Positions 1-8,074 of a stretch of 64,000 bases of DNA are shown piece after piece. This stretch comes from Nodularia sp. LEGE 06071 (lineage in GTDB: Bacteria; Cyanobacteriota; Cyanobacteriia; Cyanobacteriales; Nostocaceae), in NCBI RefSeq assembly GCF_015207755.1, contig NZ_JADEWH010000007.1, forward strand, positions 182,442 through 246,441, written 5' to 3'. A program made the translations under genes and the position numbers. The notes under the pieces were generated by a model, which saw nothing but the letters and a program-made list of their open reading frames with translations, had not been told where the DNA came from and did no database searches. Position 1 is the first letter of the stretch; each line of letters begins with the position of its first letter.

Positions 1-19
1 TGATTAGCCAAACCTGTTT

Positions 20-403
20 TTAGTTTCCCTTGACTACTTCTAAGGTTAATATCCCTTGAGGTTTATTGACGAGCAGTTGCATGATGTCCAACCACGCAGA
101 ACCCATGAGGGTATCGGGAATATCATCCCCAACGTGAACGGGAATAATAAACTCGGTGTCATCAATGATCACCCTGCCTTCATACAAATTGAACTGACCT
201 TCCCCTCGTGCTGTTGTCATGAAGATTTGGGCAGCAATTCTTAACCACTCCAATGCTTCCAAGTCTTGGGTATTAATAGCCAGCCACCCCGCAGTAAAGC
301 CAGTATCAAATAGAGCTTCCACAGAAAATACATCTCCATTGGCGGCCAGCATCTGGATTTCAAACCATAGCTCACCATTGTCCCCAAAAGCACCTACACC
401 CAT
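20..403 (-). CDS. Retropepsin-like (clan AA) aspartic protease domain protein
   Basis: 127-residue protein. The central part holds ALFDTGFTAG, with Asp33-Thr34-Gly35, which is the catalytic DTG signature of single-domain retropepsin-like proteases; such proteins act as homodimers with one Asp from each subunit. A second hydrophobic segment (residues 96-113) fits the flap and psi-loop half of the fold. No signal peptide, so cytoplasmic. The ATG lies inside the 3' end of the upstream gene (10-nt overlap), which suggests translational coupling. Seen: the DTG motif and coupling. Known: this small family is common in cyanobacteria and its substrates are mostly unknown. A purely structural role cannot be excluded. 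Confidence 0.7.
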   Translation of the reverse strand: MGVGAFGDNGELWFEIQMLAANGDVFSVEALFDTGFTAGWLAINTQDLEALEWLRIAAQIFMTTARGEGQFNLYEGRVIIDDTEFIIPVHVGDDIPDTLMGSAWLDIMQLLVNKPQGILTLEVVKGN

Positions 404-717
404 AGTCTGCCACAGGTTCCAGTATCATTCAGGCGAAAGATGGTAAGCTTGACATCGGTATCGTCATAAGAATGACGGATTTTTTGGGTTAGTCCTGGCA
501 AAGTTTGATCAATCAAATAATTTTCACTTTCGGGGTCGATGGCAATAAACCAGTTGTAATGCGTTTCTATTAAATGCTCCCGCAGGCGTTCAAACACAGC
601 CCGACATTGCAAAGCCAGAGTATTGCTGTGTTCCCGGCGGTGATCAAGGTCTGACGGTGCGATCACCGATGGTGCTAGAATACGGCTTCGACGACGGGGT
701 TGGTAAACTTGTGTCAT
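394..717 (-). CDS. Hypothetical protein coupled to the retropepsin-like protease
   Basis: 107 residues, not recognised as a named family. The N-terminus is arginine-rich (RRRSR at residues 8-12), followed by a likely helical, soluble region and a C-terminal beta-rich part ending in LTIFRLNDTGTCGRLWV. No membrane segment. Its stop codon overlaps the start of the aspartic protease gene by 10 nt, so the two are probably co-translated and may act together. An IS5-family element begins 52 bp upstream and probably separates the pair from its original promoter or from an upstream gene. Confidence 0.6.
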   Translation of the reverse strand: MTQVYQPRRRSRILAPSVIAPSDLDHRREHSNTLALQCRAVFERLREHLIETHYNWFIAIDPESENYLIDQTLPGLTQKIRHSYDDTDVKLTIFRLNDTGTCGRLWV

Positions 718-769
718 ATCAACAGTTAATCGCTTGTGTGATTTTATTATGGCGCAATGCCAACTTGCA

Positions 770-814
770 TGAACCTATCCCACTAATACCAGATTGTGGT
801 AATCTACTCTTGAT
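770..814 (+). repeat. Left terminal inverted repeat of the IS5-family element
   Basis: 45 bp, identical to the reverse complement of 1663-1707. It ends one base before the transposase ATG at 815, so the promoter must lie in the repeat or in flanking DNA. Confidence 0.85.
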
Positions 815-1658
815 ATGAGTTGGGTGTATCATTTGATGGCAGGGCGTTTTGAGGGATTGAGTGACCTGGAATGGAAGTTATTTGAGGATATATTTCCCAA
901 AGAGCCATTGAATCGTGGCAAAGGAATGCCTCACGCACCATACCGCTATGTATTAAATAGTTTGTTGCACATTCTGATTACTGGGTGTCGATGGTGTGAT
1001 TTACCAAGGGGGGGTATATGGGCATCAAAAAGCTCATCCCACCGATGGTTAAAAAGGTGGCGGGAGGATGGAACATTTGAACACCTACAGGGACGTATAC
1101 TAGCGATTGCTGATCATAAGGGACTAATAAATTGGAACTTTGGCGCGGTTGACGGGTCTTTTTCCCCCTGGAAAGGGAGGTGGTGAAGAGGTTGCTTATG
1201 GCGGCAAAGGTAAAGGTATACTGATTCATACGCTGACGTTCGGCAATGGAATGCCTCTGGCTAATTGCACTACCCCAGCCAACGGTAATGAGCGAGAACA
1301 AGTAATTCCCTTACTGGATAAGGTTAAACTCAAAACATTAAAACGGGGCAGACCACGTAAACGAATCAAAGTGCTGGCTGCTGATAAAGGTTACGACTCA
1401 AAACAAAAACGTGCTGACCTCCGAAAACGAGGTATTCGTCCTCAAATTCCAAAGCGAGTCTGGAAAACCAAGAAAAACAAAGTCAGACCTATCAAAATCT
1501 CCGTCCCCAGATTTCAACAAGAGCGGTGTTTTGCTTGGTATCAACGCAAATATCGTCGCCTTGTCGTCAGATGGGAACGTCAAAAGGTTTATTTTGACGC
1601 ATTCATAGACCTTGCTACCATCCACATCTGGATTAACAAAATATTATTAGTGGGATAG
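815..1658 (+). pseudogene. IS5-family transposase in two frames (frameshift near 1160-1175)
   Basis: The first frame (815-1186) carries the DUF4096-type N-terminal domain and the first catalytic Asp (GAVDGSF), then ends at TGA soon after. The second frame (open from 1140) continues with GKGGGEEVAYGGKGKG, the second Asp region (AADKGYD) and a terminal ERCFAWYQRKYRRLVVRWE with the catalytic Glu. The join needs a +1 step at TTTTTCCCCCTGGAAAGG. This may be programmed frameshifting, as in several IS5 subgroups, or an inactivating single-base insertion; the sequence alone does not decide. The three DDE residues are all present across both frames. Confidence 0.75.
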
Positions 1659-1662
1659 ATTC

Positions 1663-1707
1663 ATCAAGAGTAGATTACCACAATCTGGTATTAGTGGGAT
1701 AGGTTCA
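1663..1707 (-). repeat. Right terminal inverted repeat of the IS5-family element
   Basis: Perfect 45-bp inverted copy of 770-814. The minus strand reading of this repeat is open and extends the interrupted frame that enters from 1811. Confidence 0.85.
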
Positions 1708-1811
1708 CCAGATATTTTTGCCAGTGAACGTGCTGATGATATGGTCTGTAACCATTCCTCCGCAGTTGTTTGGTCTGTAACGGCATATAAATTTTCATCT
1801 ATTGCTTGCAT
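1708..1811 (-). pseudogene. 5' fragment of a gene interrupted by the IS5-family element
   Basis: From an ATG at 1811 the minus strand is open for about 35 codons (MQAIDENLYAVTDQTTAEEW, then LQTISSARSLAKISG) before entering the IS end at 1707, where it runs 18 further codons to a stop. The peptide has a normal amphipathic composition and looks like the start of a real gene, but no family is recognised. If 770-1707 is removed exactly, this frame continues without a stop into the gene starting at 717, so it could be the original N-terminus of that gene or a separate upstream gene. Confidence 0.45.
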
Positions 1812-2170
1812 ATGGCAAGTCTTGCCACCTGATACACTTAATTAAGTATTAACTTGTAGGCTCTAAATGTCAAGTTAATAACTATTAAATGAACATATCA
1901 TATGATATCTCTGTTCTGAGGCTGTGCAACTAAAATAAAAAGTTTGACTTTAGTCTCAATACAACAAAGTTGAATTTGCGACGGGCTACGTCTACGCACA
2001 CTCTCATCATCAAGGTTTATCATAAATTGCAGGTCGCTATCTCGGTTCAGGTATTGATTTCCCTTCGATTTTGCAGATTAACAAGCTCAGAAATATCAGG
2101 ATTAGTAAAAGGGAAAAGAAGATTCCTGCTCCCTCTCCTTAGTAAGGAGAGGGATGGGGTGAGGTTTGAA
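1812..2170. other. Intergenic region with an Anabaena-type palindrome
   Basis: No convincing gene. It holds AT-rich sequence, then the palindrome CCCTCTCCTT-AGT-AAGGAGAGGG at 2131-2153, which occurs again at 25751-25775. The 75-codon open frame across the palindrome is low-complexity and ends in the repeat, so it is not called. Confidence 0.6.
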
Positions 2171-4642
2171 TTAAGTCAAAATCGCCCCACCCATTAACCG
2201 TTCATAACGATATTTCAACTCAGCTTTCATCAAAAACCAACGTTCGAGAGTTGCATCCATCTCGATCACTTTCTCCGCAACTTGTCGGGCTAACAGCAAA
2301 ATTTCCTCATCTTCCACCAAACTTGCCAAAGTAAAATCTGCTACACCCGATTGACGAGTTCCCAGCACTTCCCCAGGGCCACGAAACCGCATATCCATTT
2401 CCGAGATAAAAAAGCCATCCTGGGATTGTTCCAATACCTTCAGCCGTTGTTGAGCATCAGCACTCTTAGAACTACTCATCAATAAACAGAAAGACTGAGC
2501 CGCACCACGACCAACACGCCCGCGCAATTGATGCAGTTGTGATAAGCCAAATCTCTCAGCATTTTCAATTAGCATAATTGTTGCATTGGGAACATCTACA
2601 CCCACTTCTACAACCGTAGTAGAAACCAATATTTGCGTTTGATTATCGCGGAATTTGGTAATTGCTTCGTCCTTATCTGCGGAACTCATCCGACCATGCA
2701 ATAACCCCACCTGAAAATCAGGAAAAATACTTTCTTGTAACTTTTGATGCTCCTCTACAGCCGATCGCAAGTCCAATTTTTCTGATTCTTCCACTAGAGG
2801 TAAAACGACATAAACTTGTCTTCCTTGGGCAACTTCTCGGCGGATTAAGTCGTAAGCTTCAGTACGCTGTTGACCTGTTAATACAGTGGTCTGAATTTTT
2901 TGCCGTCCTGGTGGTAACTCATCAATCTGGCTAACATTCATATCCCCATGTATTGTTAATGCCAATGTCCGAGGAATGGGGGTGGCGGTCATAGTTAATA
3001 CATGGGGTTGGTCGCCTTTTTGCTGTAACAACGCCCTTTGTTTAACGCCAAAGCGATGTTGTTCATCAATCACCACTAAGCCCAATTGGTTAAAGTTAAC
3101 AGTGTCTTGAATTAAAGCATGAGTTCCCACTAATAAAGGTAATTCACCTGTTTGTAGCTGAGAGTGAATTTCTCGCCGTTTGGCAACTTTGGTAGAACCT
3201 GTCAGTAATTCTACGGGTAAATGCAACAGGTTAAACCAACTAACTAACTTGCGGTAATGCTGTTCTGCTAAAACTTCCGTGGGAGCCATTAACGCCGCTT
3301 GATATCCCGATTGAATGGCGGCGAGGATCGCAATTACAGCCACCACAGTTTTACCAGAACCCACATCGCCCTGTATCAGACGATTCATCGGGGTAGATTT
3401 TTCTAAGTCTGTAAGAATATCGTTGAGGACTCGTTGCTGTGCGCCAGTCAGTTGAAAAGGCAGAATTTCCGAGAATTTTTCGACTAACTGACCTTTGGGG
3501 GCGAGAATAGCGCTGGTTTGAATTTGGCGGGCTTGGTGCTGACGTTGTAATAAACCGAGTTGCAGGTAAAAGAATTCATCAAAGACTAAGCGACGACGAG
3601 CAGCTTGCAGAGTCATGCTGTCATCTGGAAAATGGATGTTAGCGATCGCATCCTTCAATTCCATCAAATTATACTTTGTCCTTAACCCTCTAGGCAAAGG
3701 ATCTTTCAGGTGAACCGTAGCTGGTAAAGCCGCCGTTATCGCCTGTCGCACCATAGTTGCCATCACACCCTCAGTTAGAGCATAAATTGGCACTACCCGA
3801 CCAATAGTCAAAGAATCAATCGTATCTCCTGGATGTGCTAACACCTCAAGTTCCGGGTTATCCAGCGTCAAGCCATATTTACTTTCTTTCACCAACCCAC
3901 AAGCCGCCAAAATACTACCCACTGGGTAACGGCGTTTTAAACCTTCTTGCCAACCGCGACTAGCAAAACGCGCCCCCGCAGAAAAGCGAGTAATTTTAAT
4001 TTCACCAGTATTATCTTTGAGAACTAATTCTAAAATCGATAATTTCTTATTTCTAGGGCTAGTAAAACAGTTACAACGCTTGACATTAGCAATGATTGTC
4101 ACCGTTTCACCCCCCTGCAATTCCCGGATATTCACCTGACGCGCATAGTCAATATGATCACGGGGATAGTAGAAAAGCAAATCGCGCACAGTATACAAAT
4201 TCAGCGCCGCTAATTTATCCGCCTGACGAGGGCCGATTTCTGGTAAATCACTGAGTTTTTGCTCAATGTTGGGCGCTAACCTCCGACTCACTTCCGCCAC
4301 AATTGGTGATTTCGGTTGAAGTTTTTGGCGTTGGTATATCTGTGATTTCTCTGTGCTATTTTCTTTTGGTTCTTGCTGTAACTGGTAGAGATACCTCCGA
4401 GTTTCCGCTATCAGATGCTGTCTTTCTGACTGTTCCAGATGGGGATAATTAGCAAATTTTGCCGCTAGTTCTTGCCAACGGCCACGTTCTGATGGGGGCA
4501 AAGCTGTGGGGAATTTCCCAAAAGTCAAGCAGAGAAATTCACTGAAGCGGTATTGTCTGCCCATCAAGTCTGTGAAGCCTTTGTCTGCTTCTATTGCCAA
4601 GGCTTTGTGCAATCTTACCCAATCTGGTTTGTCATTAGTCAT
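2171..4642 (-). CDS. recG: ATP-dependent DNA helicase RecG
   Basis: 823-residue superfamily 2 helicase that remodels stalled replication forks and branch-migrates Holliday junctions. An N-terminal extension of about 120 residues, usual in cyanobacterial RecG, precedes the wedge (OB) domain with LPEIGPRQADKLAALNLYTV. Helicase motifs follow in order: Walker A GDVGSGKT (about residue 425), DEQHRFG (about 523), TATPIPRTLAL, and motif VI QLRGRVGRG (about 705). The annotated ATG lies inside a CATTAGT heptamer tract, and no Shine-Dalgarno is evident there, so the true start may be slightly downstream. The neighbour in the same direction is an acidic hypothetical 93 bp upstream. Confidence 0.97.
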   Translation of the reverse strand: MTNDKPDWVRLHKALAIEADKGFTDLMGRQYRFSEFLCLTFGKFPTALPPSERGRWQELAAKFANYPHLEQSERQHLIAETRRYLYQLQQEPKENSTEKSQIYQRQKLQPKSPIVAEVSRRLAPNIEQKLSDLPEIGPRQADKLAALNLYTVRDLLFYYPRDHIDYARQVNIRELQGGETVTIIANVKRCNCFTSPRNKKLSILELVLKDNTGEIKITRFSAGARFASRGWQEGLKRRYPVGSILAACGLVKESKYGLTLDNPELEVLAHPGDTIDSLTIGRVVPIYALTEGVMATMVRQAITAALPATVHLKDPLPRGLRTKYNLMELKDAIANIHFPDDSMTLQAARRRLVFDEFFYLQLGLLQRQHQARQIQTSAILAPKGQLVEKFSEILPFQLTGAQQRVLNDILTDLEKSTPMNRLIQGDVGSGKTVVAVIAILAAIQSGYQAALMAPTEVLAEQHYRKLVSWFNLLHLPVELLTGSTKVAKRREIHSQLQTGELPLLVGTHALIQDTVNFNQLGLVVIDEQHRFGVKQRALLQQKGDQPHVLTMTATPIPRTLALTIHGDMNVSQIDELPPGRQKIQTTVLTGQQRTEAYDLIRREVAQGRQVYVVLPLVEESEKLDLRSAVEEHQKLQESIFPDFQVGLLHGRMSSADKDEAITKFRDNQTQILVSTTVVEVGVDVPNATIMLIENAERFGLSQLHQLRGRVGRGAAQSFCLLMSSSKSADAQQRLKVLEQSQDGFFISEMDMRFRGPGEVLGTRQSGVADFTLASLVEDEEILLLARQVAEKVIEMDATLERWFLMKAELKYRYERLMGGAILT

Positions 4643-4680
4643 TGGTCATTAGTCATTAGTCATTAGTCATTAGTCATTGG
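4631..4680. repeat. Heptamer tandem repeat (CATTAGT type)
   Basis: About seven units of GTCATTA/GTCATTG, a typical Nostocales short tandem repeat. It covers the presumed start codon of recG (minus strand ATGACTA units), so repeat expansion or contraction would change the 5' end of that gene. Confidence 0.85.
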
Positions 4681-4735
4681 GAAGTTACCGTCTTCTCCCC
4701 CCTGCTCCCTGCTCCCCTGCTTCTTCCCCCACTCC

Positions 4736-5641
4736 CTACTCAAACCAACAGGCACGCCATGCAGATTCAGCTTCAGCAACTGAGCGCTCGCGTTGCTTTT
4801 TTTGATAATCTCGCCCTACCTTATTTAGCTGAACTAAGATATTGCGAATTTGTCTGCGGCCAGATGAGACATTAGTATCGGCAAATTCAATTTCCCCCAA
4901 TCGGAGGTTAATCGCCATCACCTTTGTGAGTCTGGAGTCTTCTGGATCTTGTTCATTTTCAATTTCCACCACCAAGTTTAAGAGATTGGGTGGCCCTGGC
5001 ATCACCTCAGCAGATGCTTCTGAGACCGCCGCCGCCGCTTCTAAAATTGGTTTTGGTAATTTTTGCGGTAAAATACTAGCTTTTTGTAACAAAAGATTAG
5101 CATCGTGGGAGACTTTTTTTAGCGTCTGTTGCGTTAAATCTTCCAGATTATGTTGCCATTTTGCCAGTTCTATGGGGTTGGAGAAATCAGGGGTGAAACT
5201 TTTCAGGGCTGAAGTTATCAGCGGCAAAGCAGATGCTTCAGATAAAATATATGTTAGTATCTCATCTCGCTCATCCTGGTCATCTTGGTCATCCTGGTCA
5301 TCCTGGTCATCCGCCTCCTCTTCCTCATCCGCCTCATCCGCCTCCTCTTCCTCCTCTTCCTCGTCCTGCATATAAGAAAGTAATAAATCAGCTGCCTCTT
5401 GACCCAAATTGCGGATAGCTTGTTGCAATTGTTGACGCTGATTCAGAGATAACTTGAGAAAGTTTTCGGGATACCCTTGGGTACATAGATGGTAACTTGC
5501 GAGAATCAACTGTTTCCGCAAGGCTTGCCCCAATGTCGTTAAATAACTGGCATAAGCATTGTGGAGTTCTGCCCCGATCTCGCGGATCGCTGCTTGCAAG
5601 GCTGTAATATCCCGTTCAATTAGCTCAATTGCTCTAGCCAT
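4736..5641 (-). CDS. Conserved cyanobacterial hypothetical protein with an acidic repeat insert
   Basis: 301 residues, not a recognised enzyme. Residues 1-90 are helical (ARAIELIERDITALQAAIRE start). Residues about 92-126 form a low-complexity acidic linker of Glu/Asp runs plus four DDQ-type units coded by a 9-bp tandem repeat. The C-terminal half is again helical and ends in a basic, coiled-coil-like stretch. No signal peptide or membrane segment. Soluble and acidic, so it could be a scaffold or nucleic-acid-associated protein, but no function can be assigned. It lies between recG and tsf on the same strand without obvious operon spacing. Confidence 0.7.
   Translation of the reverse strand: MARAIELIERDITALQAAIREIGAELHNAYASYLTTLGQALRKQLILASYHLCTQGYPENFLKLSLNQRQQLQQAIRNLGQEAADLLLSYMQDEEEEEEEADEADEEEEADDQDDQDDQDDQDERDEILTYILSEASALPLITSALKSFTPDFSNPIELAKWQHNLEDLTQQTLKKVSHDANLLLQKASILPQKLPKPILEAAAAVSEASAEVMPGPPNLLNLVVEIENEQDPEDSRLTKVMAINLRLGEIEFADTNVSSGRRQIRNILVQLNKVGRDYQKKQRERSVAEAESAWRACWFE
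5271..5312. repeat. 9-bp tandem repeat inside a coding region (Asp-Asp-Gln units)
   Basis: Units of TCATCCTGG (one variant TCATCTTGG) repeated in tandem, next to runs of CTCCTCTTC. The 9-bp period keeps the frame of the minus-strand gene, giving repeated DDQ. Confidence 0.8.
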
Positions 5642-5800
5642 ATTTTCTCTGATTAATTGCCAATCTCATAGCGTAGCGTGGCATCAGCCATACTTTATTA
5701 TGGTACAAACGTACCTATTATTTTATTTATCTGTGTAGCTTACGGCTAGCTGCTATGCGTCTACATCTGTGGTTCATCTACCACGATACTGACTAACTAA

Positions 5801-5832
5801 TAAAATACAGGCCAGTTGATTGTGACTGACCT
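5801..5832 (-). terminator. Possible terminator downstream of tsf
   Basis: On the minus strand AGGTCAGT and ACTGGCCT form an 8-bp stem (one wobble pair) with an 8-nt loop, followed by GTATTTTATT. It lies about 50 bp after the tsf stop. A second hairpin, GAGTTAC/GTAACTC at 5850-5867, lies between but lacks a T tract. Confidence 0.45.
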
Positions 5833-5884
5833 GCAATTATACAAGTGATGAGTTACCTTTGTAACTCTTAACTTCTAACTAAAG

Positions 5885-6826
5885 TTACTTCGTACCCATT
5901 TGTGCAGCAACTTCTTCAGCAAAATTACTTTCTTGCTTCTCAATGCCTTCACCTAAGATATAGCGAACAAAGCGATTAACTTTGATATCTTCGCCTACTT
6001 TGCCTTTAACTTGTTTTACCAAGTCTTCTACAGAAATACTCTGATCACGAATGAAAGGCTGATCCAACAAAGTCAATTCTTTCAGGCGTTTTTCAATCCG
6101 TCCCTGAACAATTTTTTCTTTGATGTTCTGTGGTTTGTTACCCAAATCATCGCGCCCCATTTCAATTTCTGTTTCTTTTTGGGCAAATTCGGCGGGGATT
6201 TCGTCTACGCTGACATACTCGACATTGGGACAAGCTGCAACTTGCATCGCCGCATTCTTTGCCAGAGTTTGAAACTCTTCATTCTGAGCTGCTGACTCAG
6301 TTTGGGCGTTCAGTTCTACCAAAACACCAACTCGACCACCAGTGTGAATGTAGCTGTCTACAATACCTTGTTTGCCTTCTAGGGCAAAATTGATAAAGCG
6401 ACGCACCTGAATATTTTCACCTAGCTGGGTAATGGTTTGCTTGATGAACTGGTCTACACTGACTCTGGTTTGTTCAATATAGGGTTGAGTCAACAAAGAC
6501 TCCACACTATCCGCAGTTGCTGCTTGCTGGGCTAGGTTCTTAACTAGAAGTTTAAAAGCTTCGTTACGGGCAACAAAATCGGTTTGACAGTTAACTTCTA
6601 TCAGCACACCAACTCGACCACCTGGTTGAATGTAGGTGTCTACTAGACCTTCTGCCGCAATGCGATCGCTTTTCTTACCTGCCGAAGCGATTCCCTTTTG
6701 TCGTAGCCACTCTATACCTTTTTCGATGTCGCCGTCATTTTCTTTCAGCGCTTTTTTGCAGTCCATCATGCCCGCACCAGTTTTTTGGCGTAGCTCTTGG
6801 ACGAGTTTTGCAGATATTTCCGCCAT
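5885..6826 (-). CDS. tsf: Translation elongation factor Ts
   Basis: 313-residue guanine-nucleotide exchange factor for EF-Tu. Residues 1-55 are the UBA-like N-terminal domain ([20 protein letters not shown]). The core contains [11 protein letters not shown], the EF-Tu contact motif. The core is duplicated: [16 protein letters not shown] near residue 75 and [16 protein letters not shown] near 170 are clear internal repeats, as in cyanobacterial and plastid forms. It lies 175 bp downstream of rpsB, the usual bacterial rpsB-tsf order, so both are probably co-transcribed. Confidence 0.97.
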   Translation of the reverse strand: MAEISAKLVQELRQKTGAGMMDCKKALKENDGDIEKGIEWLRQKGIASAGKKSDRIAAEGLVDTYIQPGGRVGVLIEVNCQTDFVARNEAFKLLVKNLAQQAATADSVESLLTQPYIEQTRVSVDQFIKQTITQLGENIQVRRFINFALEGKQGIVDSYIHTGGRVGVLVELNAQTESAAQNEEFQTLAKNAAMQVAACPNVEYVSVDEIPAEFAQKETEIEMGRDDLGNKPQNIKEKIVQGRIEKRLKELTLLDQPFIRDQSISVEDLVKQVKGKVGEDIKVNRFVRYILGEGIEKQESNFAEEVAAQMGTK

Positions 6827-7001
6827 GTTGCCTAAATTCCTAACTTAACCTTGAGTTGTAATCGCTCACGGGTGTTGAGTATTTCTATCTTACTCAGGGC
6901 TGGGGAAGAAAAAGCGATCAAGTATGAACTGTGAAGAATTGAGTATGAAGCGTGAGCTTGTTTTAGTCTCCATACTCAATGGTTCGGTTACTTAATTATG
7001 C

Positions 7002-7808
7002 TTATGCTTTCACTTCTTCATCAGAAGTGGAGTCAGCCATAGACGCTTCCGGGTAGTCGCCGTCATCATAGTCGTCGTCATACTCAGAACCGTCATAATC
7101 TTCGTAATCGTCTTCACCTTCGAGCTTACCGCCACGACCTTCAAAAATCGCATCCGCCAATTTGCCCACGATCAACTTAATTGATCTGATCGCATCGTCA
7201 TTGGCTGGAATGGGGATATCTACTACGTCTGGATCACAGTTTGTATCTAGCATAGACACAATTGGCAGTCCCAGTTTTTGGCATTCTTGAACTGCGTTAT
7301 ATTCCCGGCGTTGGTCTACAATCACCACCACATCGGGGACTTTCCGCATATTCTTAATACCACCCAGGTATTTTTGCAGCTTCGTCATTTCTCGACGCAA
7401 CATCGAAGCTTCTTTTTTGGGCAATAAATCTAGTGCGCCGTTTTCTTCGCGGCGTTCCAAATCTTTCAGGCGGTCGGCTCTGGTTTTGATCGTCGCCCAG
7501 TTGGTGAGCATTCCACCCAACCAACGTTGGTTAATGTAGTGAGAGCCACAACGAGCCGCTTCTTGAGCTATAATTCCGGCTGCTTGGCGTTTAGTACCAA
7601 CGAAGAGGAATTTTTTACCTTGCTCAGACTGCGATCGCATATAGTTATACGCATTATCCATCAACTGGGCAGTCTGCACCAAATCGATGATGTGTACACC
7701 ATTACGGGAAGTATAAATGTACGGAGACATTTTGGGGTTCCAACGTCGGGTTTGATGCCCGAAATGTACCCCTGACTCCATCATTTGAGCCAATGAAACT
7801 ACTGGCAT
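7002..7808 (-). CDS. rpsB: 30S ribosomal protein S2
   Basis: 268 residues. The S2 signatures [14 protein letters not shown] and TNWATIKTR are present, with [20 protein letters not shown]. The family core ends near residue 225; after that comes an acidic Asp/Tyr-rich tail ([20 protein letters not shown]), a tail typical of some filamentous cyanobacteria and absent from E. coli S2. It is the first gene of the rpsB-tsf unit and has a strong extended -10 element about 100 bp upstream. Confidence 0.97.
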   Translation of the reverse strand: MPVVSLAQMMESGVHFGHQTRRWNPKMSPYIYTSRNGVHIIDLVQTAQLMDNAYNYMRSQSEQGKKFLFVGTKRQAAGIIAQEAARCGSHYINQRWLGGMLTNWATIKTRADRLKDLERREENGALDLLPKKEASMLRREMTKLQKYLGGIKNMRKVPDVVVIVDQRREYNAVQECQKLGLPIVSMLDTNCDPDVVDIPIPANDDAIRSIKLIVGKLADAIFEGRGGKLEGEDDYEDYDGSEYDDDYDDGDYPEASMADSTSDEEVKA

Positions 7809-7907
7809 ATTTTTTGAACTCCTATTCGGGTTAAACCTCCACCCAGTTGTATTTCCCTCTGAGGAAACACCCGAATGACTGGATGTGCGAGATTAGACAA
7901 CCCTCCT

Positions 7908-7916
7908 ATTATATCA
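7908..7916 (-). promoter_or_regulatory. Extended -10 promoter of rpsB-tsf
   Basis: The minus strand reads TGATATAAT, an extended -10 (TG-N-TATAAT), about 100 nt upstream of the rpsB ATG. No good -35 is seen at 17 bp spacing (TTTCAT), which fits an extended -10 promoter. The ~100-nt leader is long enough for autoregulation by S2, but no known leader motif is recognised. Confidence 0.45.
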
Positions 7917-8074
7917 CAATCAATTCGCCAATGAAACTAAATAATTCTTTTTTATTTTTTAACCTATTTTTATAGCTAATCATTAACATAGTCATATTTG
8001 ATTGTATCATTTTATAAATGTAGCCTTATATAAAAATTCATTTATAAGTATTTATCACACTCAATATAAAATAA

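Larger units (their letters stand above)
770..1707 (+). mobile_element. IS5-family insertion sequence, 938 bp
   Basis: Bounded by perfect 45-bp inverted repeats (770-814 and 1663-1707) and filled by one transposase read in two overlapping frames. The N-terminal domain (LSDLEWKLFEDIFP, then HILITGCRWCDLP) and the GAVDGSF and AADKGYD motifs place it in the IS5 family. No clear target duplication flanks the outermost repeat bases. The right end carries an extra partial copy of the terminal sequence: TTAGTGGGATAG occurs at 1648-1659 and again at 1691-1702. The transposase stop codon falls inside the inner copy. Confidence 0.85.

Noticed and set aside
770..1707. Target-site duplication of the IS5-family element
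   Set aside because: Bases next to the perfect inverted repeats (CA before, CC after) do not match each other.
4631..4680. CRISPR-like array
   Set aside because: Units are 7 bp without spacers, so this is a simple tandem repeat. No other region in the window has repeat-spacer structure.
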